A program made the position numbers and the translations under genes. The notes under the pieces are model-generated. The model had not been told where the DNA came from. It was given only the letters and a program-made list of their open reading frames with translations, and searched no databases. 64,000 nt of DNA from the NCBI GenBank assembly GCA_963920525.1, contig OY986439.1, positions 52,602,982-52,666,981 on the forward strand, in the 5' to 3' direction. Within the stretch, counting starts at the first letter, position 1. Every line of letters starts with the position of its first letter. Source of the stretch: Dichetophora obliterata. Taxonomy: Eukaryota > Arthropoda > Insecta > Diptera > Sciomyzidae. Below, in pieces: positions 10,173-20,034 of this stretch.

Positions 10173-11442
10173 GCTACACTCATAAATATATATACTCTCT
10201 TGTTATTTCTATGCAAAATGTCTCTTCCTGACTGGGAGTTGCAATATTTTTTTGGAGAAAATATTTATATTCTGAATCGCAATGTATGGTTTGCTATCCA
10301 ACTTTTTCTGTTCGTACAAAATATAATATTGAACGGCATTATAACGCTTGTCATAGTTTAATATACAAAAATTTAAATGAAACTGAGCGTAGGGAATAAG
10401 CGATTCACGTAAAAAAGCGTTTATTGAATTAAATAGCAAAGGAGCTGCTGAGAAAATGAACAGTTATCCAAGGAATAATGCATTAAAAATACAGTCCGTT
10501 CCACATTTTTTTCACCAAAAAAAATATTTAAAAAATATTTTACTCAAAATATTAATAATTATATTTATTCCTTTCTCAAAAACGAAAAACAAACAGAAAA
10601 ATTTAAAAAAAAGCAAAAAAAGTAAAAAATAGCTTATCCCGATTACTCAAAAACAAAAAGAAAGTAAATAAAACTCGAACTTTCCATGCCCCCTCTATCC
10701 AGTCATACCTTCTTAGGAATTCAAAAATTTTTTTATTACATAATAACGAATTCACTTCTTAATAAAAATTGCTTTTAAAATTTTTTTTTGAAAAGGATAA
10801 AATTAACCTTCACTATTTTAAAAGTTTTATTCTTATTTGGAACAGTGCATAAATCAGTAAATGATCATATGTTTCTTCGATATGAATTATGAACATTAGT
10901 AACACAACGTAAAGCGCAAATTTTTTCAAAACATTTCCCCCTCACATCCCTCCCCTAGCTTTGTAATACAGCAGAGGAAATTTTTTTTGGCGACACTGAA
11001 GGCATGGCATGCATGTGCACAATAATGAAAATAATCCAGCAAGTGCACCTTCACCTTGAATGAAAGCTGAACTAGGACTCAAGTAGTATTTTTTCCAGTG
11101 TAAAGCTTTCAATGAGCTTTTATACATAAGCAAAGTATGTTTGTATAGAGTTTGATGGCCGCTGGCTTATACCAACATTATTCCAGATTATATTATAACA
11201 ACTTTCATAAACAAACTCTTGCACATACTTTTCTTCGGTTATATTCATGCTGACAAAAACTGCTTATATAAAACTATATATATCCACCACTTATATTTAC
11301 ATAAAAATAGAAAAAAAAAATATACAATTTTCTAACCAAAAAGAATTAGAAAACAGATGCTAGGAGCATTAATTCGAGGGTCGCTTGAAAGCTTTAAATT
11401 GTAATACAAAAAGTTTTTTTGTCCTAGCTTCAGTTAACTTAC
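10173..11442. other. sd intron or downstream flank, no recognisable feature
   Basis: AT-rich sequence with homopolymer runs. I looked on the minus strand for the final sd exon (the segment that ends in HHIYRL in the family) and did not find it here, so the intron following 11443 is longer than this stretch. Confidence 0.5.
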
Positions 11443-11677
11443 TTGCAATATTGTAAAGTTTTCCAGTACGCTGTTCATCATATATCTTTCAGGTAAATTC
11501 TTTAGTTTCTGTATAAAGTTGATCATGTACTCGCACATGGGTGATCGATGGATGCGATACACAAAGCGTCCATTTTCCAAATGTGAGTATTCGGTTTCGA
11601 CCTTTTCGACCACTTGTTTGCCAAACGAGCAGACTTTCGTAGAGCAGATAAGGACGACATTTTCATTGCTTTCGTAT
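11443..11677 (-). CDS. sd: scalloped (TEAD), penultimate exon of the co-activator-binding domain
   Basis: A 235-nt exon completing a Gln codon begun in the previous exon, then 78 codons: [20 protein letters not shown], later [19 protein letters not shown] and [18 protein letters not shown]. This is the conserved C-terminal half of the TEAD domain that binds Yorkie/YAP and Vestigial-type co-activators. The Cys of KVCSFGKQ corresponds to the residue acylated in vertebrate TEADs (family knowledge, from memory). The acceptor is TTCTTACCAG and the donor CAA|GTAAGT. The exon ends in phase 0, so one more coding exon, with the HHIYRL end, must follow outside the recognised sequence. No stops or gaps. 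Identification is near certain. Confidence 0.95.
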
Positions 11678-11740
11678 CTGGTAAGAATAAAGGTAAGGAT
11701 AAGCGACTGTTAGATAAGAAAATTATTTGAGATAACGTAC

Positions 11741-11910
11741 TGGCTGGTAACGCCATAGAAGTCACCCGTCTCGGTGCCCGTTATTTCAGTATTCAAATCG
11801 GCCCAACATTTCACCAGATAGAAGGCATTCTGTGGGCCTTTTTCATAGAGATCTTTAAGACCGCCGGATTTCTCGGGGAATTTATCGGAGATTTGTCGAA
11901 TATCAACAGT
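11741..11910 (-). CDS. sd: scalloped (TEAD) exon, start of co-activator-binding domain
   Basis: A 170-nt exon reading [20 protein letters not shown], then [20 protein letters not shown] and [11 protein letters not shown], with a split Gln codon at the end. It is the core beta-sandwich of the TEAD C-terminal domain. The donor CA|GTACGT is near consensus and the acceptor is TTTCTCTTTCACAG. A 63-nt intron separates it from 11677 and a 67-nt intron from 11978. An alternative donor four bases downstream would break the frame with the next exon, so the CA|GT choice is forced. Confidence 0.95.
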
Positions 11911-11977
11911 CTGTGAAAGAGAAAAGAATAATTATTGATTGTTGACGAAATTTGTTCGTTAAGTTCATCCAAATTAC

Positions 11978-12040
11978 CTCTAACAATGGATCGGAATAGG
12001 ATGGCTTACCGCCTAGCTGTACAAACAAGTGCCGGTGATA
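11978..12040 (-). CDS. sd: scalloped (TEAD) 63-nt exon
   Basis: Encodes exactly 21 residues, YHRHLFVQLGG then KPSYSDPLLE, a strand-rich conserved segment of the TEAD C-terminal domain. Phase 0 at both ends. Acceptor GTTTTTGTTTCAG, donor GAG|GTAATT. Short introns flank it on both sides, the compact 3' arrangement expected for a fly gene. Confidence 0.95.
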
Positions 12041-12109
12041 CTGAAACAAAAACAAGATTTAGCTTAAAATGTGCATTCTTAGATAAAAAAAATATGTGTG
12101 CAAACTTAC

Positions 12110-12302
12110 AATTTCGTCTCTTTGGATTTCCATGAAACCGGAAAACTCAAGCAGCCTAAATTTGTGCGTCGCTATCGCACGTCCTTCCCAAGGCAGCTGT
12201 GCGGGCGGAAGTCCTGCTTCTATATCGCCAGATACAGCTGTCGATGGTTTGCCGGCGGGATAAGGTGGTTGTGCGAATGGCTTGATGCTGTAATCGTAAA
12301 AA
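12110..12302 (-). CDS. sd: scalloped (TEAD) exon with two possible acceptors
   Basis: With the upstream acceptor (ACTCTAG, exon from 12302) the exon reads FYDYSIKPFAQPPYPAGKPS, then LPPAQLPWEGRAIATHKFR and LLEFSGFMEIQRDEI. With a second in-frame acceptor 15 nt further (GATTACAG, exon from 12287) the five residues FYDYS are skipped and the preceding codon still reads Asp. Drosophila Sd as I remember it has FYDYS. The segment is the proline-rich linker plus the first strands of the co-activator domain. The donor is ATT|GTAAGT. No stops. Confidence 0.93.
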
Positions 12303-12361
12303 CTAGAGTCAATGCAAAATATTTACACTATGCTATTGGAAGTGATGTTTAAGCAACTTAC

Positions 12362-12402
12362 TCTTGCGATGTGCTGGGCTGCAAGCCGGGTTGCCAGAAT
12401 TG
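12362..12402 (-). CDS. sd: scalloped (TEAD) 41-nt linker exon
   Basis: Encodes QFWQPGLQPSTSQ plus two bases of an Asp codon. This is the short linker between the TEA DNA-binding domain and the co-activator domain and corresponds to the GFW.../TSHD stretch of vertebrate TEADs. Acceptor ACAACTACAG, donor AGA|GTAAGT. It can follow either the TEA exon (26498) or the 151-codon exon (17446) in frame, since both end in phase 0. Confidence 0.9.
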
Positions 12403-13048
12403 CTGTAGTTGTGATAAGAAAAGAGAAAAGTGACCACAGATTAGTTCAGTTGATCCAGATGACTTTTGTGAGTTTTTGGTATTAAATAAATTACAGCACA
12501 TTTAAGTCAAAAAGCAAGTTTATTTCAGTTGCAGCAGTGCGATATTTTTACAAGCTTCAGTGATTTCTTTTAGCAATAAAGTTCTTATGGCGCAGTTACA
12601 GCATGTTATGCATAATAACATTTATGAGCTTTTACACATGTTACAGCAACATCTTTATGGCTTGTACCAAAACTGCTGGCAAACTAACAATAACAGAGAA
12701 AAAAATCTGCATTCGAGAGAGATACAAATTTCTTGAGAAATAGTAAATTTCTAAAGATAACAAGAAAATAACATCGCAGAACTATGCATCGACCACACAA
12801 CATTTTTTTTATTGCATTTTCGGCTCGGAGCACAATATTTCTTTACTTTTTGAAAACATTTTTTGCCAACTTCATTCTTTGATTTGCCAACTGTTTTGGT
12901 ACAAGCTAATCAACAATTCTCATTGTAAAAATAGTATTTTTTTAAGTTAATTATAGATTTTACCAAAACTCCGTTTTATTACAAAAATATTGACACAGAA
13001 TTAGCCTAAGTTTTTATTTCCTATACAGCAATATTTATATATACATAC
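12403..13048 (-). other. Start of 5-kb sd intron, no recognisable feature
   Basis: Intronic sequence between the 12402 and 17446 exons up to the first element at 13049. AT-rich; no coding, repeat or RNA signature seen. Confidence 0.5.
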
Positions 13049-14042
13049 TAGGGAAGTCAATCCCGGGATCCCGGACGATTTAAGCCCATTTAAATCCCGG
13101 GATTTATTTGCCGGGATCCCGGGATTTTTAAATTAAAAACTCCTATTAGAAATATTCATGTGAATGCAACCATTTCAATTTAAGTTGATATGAATATAGA
13201 ATTAGAATAAAGAATTAGGTTGTTAGGACGATGAGTTTGAATCACTGGAGCAAACACTTTGCAAAGTTTTTGAAGAGTTTGTAACATCGGGAAGTCAGCT
13301 ATGTATTTCAGAATTGTCAGATATTCTGACTTAGGAACTAATTTTGTTTTGTGGTGAAGGCAGTCGTGATCGAAAATTTTATTTGTATTTATTAACAATA
13401 AGGGTATTCACAATTGTGTGGTCTCGTGGTATTGTGTTTTTTTTTCCAAAGTTGAAAACCACAATTATGAGCACTTTTTAAAATAGAATATGTGGTTGGA
13501 AACCTCCTACTATAGCTTTTTGTTACTATGCAAATAAATCAACTATCCACTTTAATATATTTTATTAATATATAGCATAAAATAGTTAAACTTGCATTTT
13601 GAGCTTCTTCCAATTTGCAATTAGAAAATAACTGGCAACTGATCAGCTGTTTATGGAACTTTAAAAACTATGTTCGTTAGACATACTAGTAGGTTGCTTA
13701 AAATTACCCCACTTTTGGCTTTTAAAGATTTCATGAAAAACAACAAAAAATATAAAAACCACTCGGTAAAGTATGGTATCAATACCACATGGTCTTTTAA
13801 CTACTTTTAAAACATCGCAATTGTGAATACCCTTAATGTGTTTTGTTTTGTTTTGCTGCTTTATAACTGAATTAATTTACATTTTTTAGTTTGAAGTAAT
13901 AAATAATAAAAAATTGTATTAAAAACATTTTGAATTACTTCTTAAAGTTTTCAGTCCCGAACTAGTCCTGGGATCCCGGGATTGAGATTTTCAATCCCGG
14001 TAATCCCGGGATCGAGAAAAGCTGCCGAGATTGGACTCCCTA
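13049..14042. mobile_element. hAT-like non-autonomous element with CCCGGGATCCCGG ends
   Basis: The left end TAGGGAAGTCAATC (13049-13062) and the right end, complement TAGGGAGTCCAATC (ending 14042), are inverted. Both are followed inside by palindromic CCCGGGATCCCGG blocks (13065-13130 and 13970-14015). This end type is familiar from hAT elements of flies. The adjoining 8-bp flanks (ATACATAC and ATTGCTAT) do not match, so the target duplication is lost or the ends are off. A second element, 13401-13833, is inserted inside. Confidence 0.6.
13401..13833. mobile_element. 433-bp TA-flanked MITE
   Basis: Ends AGGGTATTCACAATTG (13401-13416) and the inverted copy ending at 13833, with TA on both sides (13399-13400 and 13834-13835). 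No coding capacity. It belongs to a loose group with the 49082-52869 element, whose ends also read GGGTATTCA. Nested in the hAT-like element 13049-14042. Confidence 0.65.
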
Positions 14043-14459
14043 ATTGCTATTATGCAAACATTTGAAGTTTTGTGGCGAGTGCGTCTTGAAGCTTCTAGCG
14101 CAAATTTAGGCTGATGGTTCTAACAAATTGCTGATTGCAATGATGGTTCTAACAAAATGGTCCCTATTGCTAGGAGGAAGTCAGTGGAACTAAACAATTT
14201 TGACTGTAATTGTAATTTATCGAATAATATATTAATTTTTGTTCAATTATTCAACATTGAAACATTATTTAAAATTGGGTCATTTGTCATTTTTTTGGGT
14301 GATTTTTCATTTAGCTTTTTGGGCCATATTTCGTTTGGATGATTTTTCGTTCAAAAAGTTGTCAGTGGTTTTTTAATTTCTTTTGGGCGATTTTTAATTT
14401 TATTTTTTGGGCGAATCTCTTTTTTTTCAATAATAAGAGATCCCTTCATTCACCCCCTT

Positions 14460-15430
14460 TGTTTTTTATATATATTTTAAATTCAAAGATAGGGAGCGAT
14501 CCGAATGCTTGAAGGTCAAAATCTTGAAACAACCAAAATCTTGAAAAAAATAATCTTAAAAAAAATTTTTGAAAACGAAATCTTGAAAAAAAAATCTTGA
14601 AATGAAAATCTTGCAAGAAAATAATCTAGAAAACACAAAACATGCATAAATCTTGAAAAAATCTTGAAATTTTAAGAAATTTTCTTTCGAATAAAATGTA
14701 TAATTTCGAGAAAAAACGGAAAAGGTGCCTAATTTCGAAAACAAAAATGTAAAATTTTTGCAAAATTATAAATTTTTTGAATATTTATGGTCCCGAACTT
14801 AGCGTCATCCAAAGAAACGACGAGGACGTGGTGGTTTTTTGTCAATTTATGAACATTTTTTTGCAAAATTTGTCACTTTTCGAAATTTGGCACTTATTCA
14901 AAATTATATATAAAATTTTTTGCAAAACTTGTACATTTCGAAATTTGACACTTATTCAAAATTAGAAAATTTTTTCGCATTTTGGCACTTATTCCAAATT
15001 TTACACTTTTTTGATATTTGACCTTTTATAAACTTTGAAACTTTTTGAAATAATAGGAAAATTTCAGATTTTTTTCCAAATTTGACAATTTCTGTGAGTT
15101 GACAATAATTTATTATTTTGATGATTTTCGAAATTTGACATTATTCGAAAAATTTGAAACTTCTTTCGAAATTGGACACTTTTTGAAACAGTGTAAAATT
15201 TTCAGTTAAGAAATCTTGAAAAACCTACGTATAGAATGTATTCTTTAAATCCGGATTTAAATCCGGATTAAAATCCGCGCGCGCGAATTAAAGAATACAT
15301 TCTATGCGTAGGTTTTTCAAGATTTTGAGTGTCAAGATATCTTTTTTCAAGATTTTATTTTCAGGATTTTTTTAAGATTTTATTTTCAAGATTTTGTTTT
15401 CAAGATTTTTTTTCAAGATTTTGAAATTCT
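14460..15430. repeat. AT-rich foldback region of AATCTTGAAAA words
   Basis: The left part (14515-14690) repeats AATCTTGAAA on the plus strand about ten times. The right part (15318-15425) repeats its complement TTTCAAGATT about eight times. Between them lie degenerate repeats of TTTCGAAATTTGRCAC-like words (14860-15190) and a precise hairpin (15212-15324). The whole folds back on itself. No clean termini. Confidence 0.55.
15212..15324. repeat. Near-perfect hairpin, ~37-bp arms
   Basis: The arm AATCTTGAAAAACCTACG...TATTCTTTAA (15212-15248) is repeated inverted at 15286-15324 with one mismatch. The loop is CCGGATTTAAATCCGG (itself palindromic) plus a CGCGCGCG run. Such precision in a decayed neighbourhood suggests a recent mini-element or gene-conversion-like arm repair. 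Confidence 0.75.
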
Positions 15431-15697
15431 GCGAAAAGGACCCAACCCTCAAAGGTAATCAATCTAAAGGAGTCAACTTATTATTGATCTTAAGTAGTCA
15501 GTGGAGCTGGCACGCACACTTTTTTAAAAATATTGTTTCCTTTAAGAAAATTGTATTTTTATGTAAAAAAGACAAAGTCTAGGTACAAAAATTAATTAAT
15601 TTGTATTCAAAATTTGTATAAAATTATAATTTTTTTCTATGGTAAGGAATACCTTTTTAAGAAGCATTTTATAAAGAATCGACTGCTTTTAACGACA

Positions 15698-17161
15698 AAG
15701 GGTGCGTTTATAGTGGCGACTTGTTGCTGTGCCGAGCCGAGCTGAAAGCGCGTCGAGCGAAAAGCTGCTAGTAGTGCGTATAGTGCGCGCTTACCGCCGC
15801 TGACTTGTTGCTGACACGTGATTTCGTGTGTGCTTTTCGCTTTCCTCAAAACAGCGGACAACAACTGAAGAGACGAAAATGCGAAAAACGATGTTGTAAC
15901 GCACTTTAAGCCACTGTAAGTTGCTTTAAGTCACTTTAAGCCGCTGACTTGTTGCAGATGGTTTTTGACTTCTTTGTGTTTTTTGTATATATTACGTTTA
16001 TTTTTTGTTTATTTTGCAATCGAAGCTTAAAAGAATTTACGTGATTTTGTGTGTGCTTTTTGCTTTCCTCAGCACTGCGGACAACAAGTGAAGAGACGAA
16101 AATGCAAAAAAAAAACGATGCTGAAACGCACTTTAAGCCACAGTAAGTTGCTTTAAGTTACTTTAAGTCGCTGACTTGTTGCAGCTGGTTTTTGACTATT
16201 TTGAGTGTCTTTGTACATATAACGTTCTTTTGTTTTGTTTATTTTTGCAATCGAAGCATCAAACAAGTCACGTGATTTCGTGTGTGCTTCTTGCTTTCAT
16301 CAAACCAGCGGACAACAAGTGGAGTGAAAAAATGCGAAAAATTATGCTGAAACGCAATTTGAGCCACTGTAAGTAGCTTTGAGTCATTTGCTGTTACAGC
16401 TTGTTTCGACTTTTTTGCAATTGTTTTGTGCTGTTTTTTGTGGCCTTGTTCGTTTTTATTTCGAATTGTTTTTAAACAGAACAGGAAAAATTAACAACAT
16501 AAAAAATAGTGAGAAAAAAAGTCATTTGGCTAAATAAGCTACTTATAAAAAGGCTTCCTAAACAATTGCCCGAATGCGGACTTTACACGGTCAATCATTG
16601 GACATCAATCATTTAAATGTGTTAGTAAATATTTGTGTGTATGCCTTACACAGACGCGTTGATGGCTTCATTGACTAACATCTAATTATTTTGATATTTT
16701 GTATAAGCATAAAACAGATTGCTCATGTCAAATTATTGATTTTTGCACAACAAATTTAGAAGAAAACAAAACCTACTGATAGCTAATTTTTATTTTTTTA
16801 CCCACTTGCATTTGATACTTCAAAGAAACGGCGCAACACCAAAAAAAAAAAAAAAGAAAATATGCATTTATTTTATTGGAGTTTTCCTTATTGCTCAACC
16901 TTTATTATGTTATTTAATGAAAATAATAAGTAAGCATCGTGTAAAATAAAACTTAACACATGCAAACCCTGCGAGCAAGCGAGAAGGCAACAATCGGCAC
17001 TCTGAATACCAGCGTACAAGACGCTTTAAGCTGCTTGTTCGGCTGGCACTATACGCACTTTGAGCTTATTTCATATCTACGATTGTATGTGCAGCGCTTT
17101 TCAGCTTTCCCTCTCGGCTTGGCTCGGCAAAGCAACAAGTCACCACTATAAACGTGCCCTT
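15698..17161. mobile_element. TIR element with three internal ~225-bp tandem units
   Basis: The left end AAGGGTGCGTTTATAGTGGC (15698-) and the complement of the right end (AAGGGCACGTTTATAGTGGT, ending 17161) are inverted, and the match extends through GACTTGTTGCT and TGCCGAGCC. Inside, the block CACGTGATTTCGTGTGTGCT recurs at about 15816, 16039 and 16270 with its surroundings (GCGGACAACAAGTG, AAGCCACTGTAAGT, GCTGACTTGTTGCAG). No transposase. No matching flank duplication seen. Confidence 0.7.
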
Positions 17162-17445
17162 AGTGCTTTTTTGTAAAAACTAAGCGTTTTGTTGTGTGAT
17201 TTTTTTTTAAAATTGTAATAATAAATGTTATGATTTTTGTACAAATGATTTATTTACAGTTTAAGAAAGCGAAGCGAGCAACATGAAGGTGTTCTGAAAT
17301 AGTAATCAAGGACAAAAGCAAGCAAGTAGCCAACAACGATGATGATGATGGAGATCGTGATATTTATGAACAAAAGCAGCACGAAAGCAACGGAACCATG
17401 GCACTTAGAACCCAGTTAAGCTTTAAGAACAAGATTTTTTCTTAC

Positions 17446-17898
17446 ACCCGGATATAGAGGCGGATGATGCGACAGAGCGTGATGAGCATGAGCATGCGGC
17501 AATCCGCCCGCTGCCGTTGCTGCCGCGGCCATATGATGACGATGCGCCACCAATTGGTTCGCCGCTTGAGACTGTTGGTGTTGCTGCTGCTGCAACTGTT
17601 GTTGCTGATGTTGTATCGCCAGTTGCTGCTGCAGATATGGCGACATGGAAGCAGCCGACGTTGTTTGTTGCTGGTGTTGATGTTGCTGGGTGAGCTGCGC
17701 CAGATGCGCTGCGTGGGGATGAGGTGGTGGCGGATGTTGTGGCAAACCTGCTGCACTTGCAGCAGCCATGGCCAAATTCTTCGCTGCTTGAACTGAAACA
17801 ATTTGGGAGCTTGTCATGCCACTCATTACTTGCAGCGCCATTTCCTTCTCGCTCAAAGTATGCAGCGGACCGCCATTTGTGAGGGCGCCACTGGGTTC
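17446..17898 (-). CDS. sd: scalloped (TEAD) 151-codon Gln/His/Ala-rich exon
   Basis: Flanked by an acceptor (AATTCTTACAG) and a donor (GGT|GTAAGA). It is exactly 453 nt, phase 0 at both ends, and can be included or skipped between the TEA exon and the 12402 exon without changing frame. It starts EPSGALTNGGPLHTLSEKEM, then ALQVMSGMTSSQIVS, which resembles the KALQSMAAMSSAQI stretch after the TEA domain of vertebrate TEADs. The rest is low-complexity: HPPPPHPHAAH, QQHQHQQQ, LQQQQHQQ and HAHAHH. Such tracts often vary in length between individuals. It is probably a disordered linker that alters spacing or activity of the factor. Whether it is used in mRNA is not shown by the sequence; the splice sites and the conserved start argue for it. 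Confidence 0.85.
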
Positions 17899-18277
17899 CT
17901 GTAAGAATTAGAAGTTGTTGGGGGTGATGAGGTGGGTGTTTGTTGTGTCGAAAGTAAGTAATTTGAAGCTCAAGGTAATTTTAATATTTGTTTTACTCTC
18001 ATCTCACGACATCCCAGTGAACCAGAAGCTAAATTTTGATGGAATGTGATAGCTTTACAAATGTTTTCGCGTTAAATTGTACTTATATAATTTATTTTTT
18101 GCTATATAATATTTAATTTTTAAATTGGAAAAAATTGTTTTAACAAAAAAAGATCAGGAAAAATATACAATAAGGTTATTCACAGTTTAAGCGTACATTT
18201 AATAAATCGAATTTATAGCATTTGTTATTGTTGAAACTGTGAGCACCCCGCTATGCGACTATCTTATTCAATAATTA
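17899..18277 (-). other. sd intron, no recognisable feature
   Basis: The stretch directly upstream of the 17898 acceptor. AT-rich, with nothing beyond the splice acceptor itself. Confidence 0.5.
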
Positions 18278-18996
18278 CACTGTAGGTAAATTTTCATTTT
18301 TTGAAAAGACACAAAAAAACGCCGAGGCACGTAAACTTAATTTTCGGTCGTAGTTAGTGGCATACTTGGTTTTCCCAATTATGTTAAAAACTCGAGATAT
18401 TCCGATTTTTGATATTTGATCTTCATTTCACCTTCATTAGCAAAAATCTTTATAGTTTTTTAACAAATACTTTTTTGTCTTTTCAAAAATACCTTCAACG
18501 TGAAAGTCAAGATCGCCTTCTTGAATCTATTGGCGTTTTCGTTTCTCGAAAAAATGTTGCATTTTTTTGGCCTCTTTCTGCCATCTTTGAGAATTGTGAT
18601 TTTTTTATACTTTTGAGGTCAACATTTTCGAGCAAAGAGCACGATTCAATTTTAGAGGTCACTATACATTTTCTCAAGAGGGCAGAATTTCCAAAAAGGG
18701 CAGAAAAAATGTTGCATTTTTTCGAGAAACGAAAACGGCGTATGATTTTTCAAAAGTTGAGCAATTTCGTTTTTTCTTTCATTTTGACCAAATTTGAATG
18801 TTGAACGTAAAAACTTTAAAAATAAGGAAAATATAGCTTGATATGGTTCTAAAAGTGATAAAATTTCAATCGTAAATATCTCGAAATTTCGATTTGATTC
18901 GGAAAAACTGAATCAACTTTGATTTGAAAGTCTACGACCGAAAAATAGGTTTAAGTGTCTCTGCATTTTCGTGTGTTTTTTGACGTCTCTACAGTG
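18278..18996. mobile_element. 719-bp palindromic MITE with TTA target duplication
   Basis: Ends CACTGTAG (18278-18285) and CTACAGTG (18989-18996), flanked by TTA on both sides (18275-18277 approximately, and 18997-18999). The imperfect inverted repeat extends ~100 bp inward, including TTTTCGGTCGTA on each arm, and much of the interior (18540-18740, GAAAAAATGTTGCATTTTT) is palindromic too. A 3-bp TTA/TWA duplication fits PIF/Harbinger-type elements. The 131-codon open frame inside is a by-product of the palindrome. Confidence 0.75.
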
Positions 18997-19915
18997 TTAT
19001 GCAACCCTGTGATGTATGTATGTAATTATGCGACTGTAGACAGAGTACAAAGATACAAGGTATAGATAACACGTCTAAGGGCTACTCTTATTTACGCGTG
19101 TTTGCGTATTTGGGTTTGCATGCAAAACAACAACAAAGCAAAATACGCTTACGTAAGTTGGCGTAAAAATAACAAATTCAACAATGAAATAACAGACCAG
19201 CGTATTCAAACTGTGAACAGCCTCATAAATTCAGTGGAAACAGCACTAAACTTCATTATTTGGTTTAGTAGTTTTTTATATATTGAAAGTAATTGTTATT
19301 TTATTTTTTTTTTATAATGTCAGTTTGTGTGTGAGTTTCATTCAAATTTTGCAATTTCAAGCTCAGTGTACGTTTTAAATATGATATAAAATCATTACGC
19401 GGGCTGTTGATTGCAATGTTCCTTATTTCTTTTTTCGAAAGTATCAAATTACGGACTTACAATTACGTTTTGTAAAGGACCAAAAACAAAACAAAAGTAA
19501 ACTGAGTGATTTTCAGAAAAAAGTATTGATATCTATTAAAAAAGTATTGATATGAAAATATGGGGAAAAGTGATATTTTTTTCAAAAAAATTGCTAGATT
19601 TTATTAAATTTTAAATTAATTTTTTTTTCAAAATGTGTAATCAAACGTGAAAATTCGACCAAAAACACCAGAGTTGTGATTTTTTTTAATTTACGAAAAA
19701 ATCTCATTTCTATTAAACAAATCCAAATCTGACAGCTTTACTGAATTTTAATTGATCTAATCTGAATTTCAAAAGAAAATTCTTAATTTCAATTATGTTT
19801 AGACACAAAATTAATCAAAAACTGTATTTTATGGATATAAATAAGTTTGCATTTCAATCAAAAATTATTAGGTGTTTTTACAAAAATAAGTTCTCTCGCG
19901 TAAATGACTCATAAA
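18997..19915. other. sd intron, no recognisable feature
   Basis: AT-rich intronic sequence between a MITE and a mariner remnant; poly-T and poly-A tracts only. Confidence 0.5.
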
Positions 19916-20034
19916 TACGAGGATTGCTACATATATTTCGGGAATAAATATACAGACTGTATTTTTTCCAATGAAAATAGCTTGATTTTTTTCAAAATAT
20001 TTTCCTTTTTATTAAAACATTTTTGCATGCGCTC
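19916..20034 (-). pseudogene. mariner remnant, 3' end and last codons
   Basis: Minus-strand reading ERMQKCFNKKENILKK up to about 19975, followed by an untranslated end with TACGAGGATTGCTACATATA near 19916, the kind of terminus seen in mariner elements. It continues the mariner transposase at 22249-22505; the two were parted by the hAT element 20035-22248. Confidence 0.65.

Noticed and set aside
17464..17796. Open frames of 110-119 codons on the other strand and in another frame over the Q-rich exon
   Set aside because: They are Leu- and Arg-rich mirror readings of CAG/CAT repeats; the supported reading is the minus-strand exon with matching splice phases.
18409..18804. A 131-codon open frame on the plus strand
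   Set aside because: It lies entirely in a palindromic MITE and reads as low-complexity Phe/Ser/Lys sequence.
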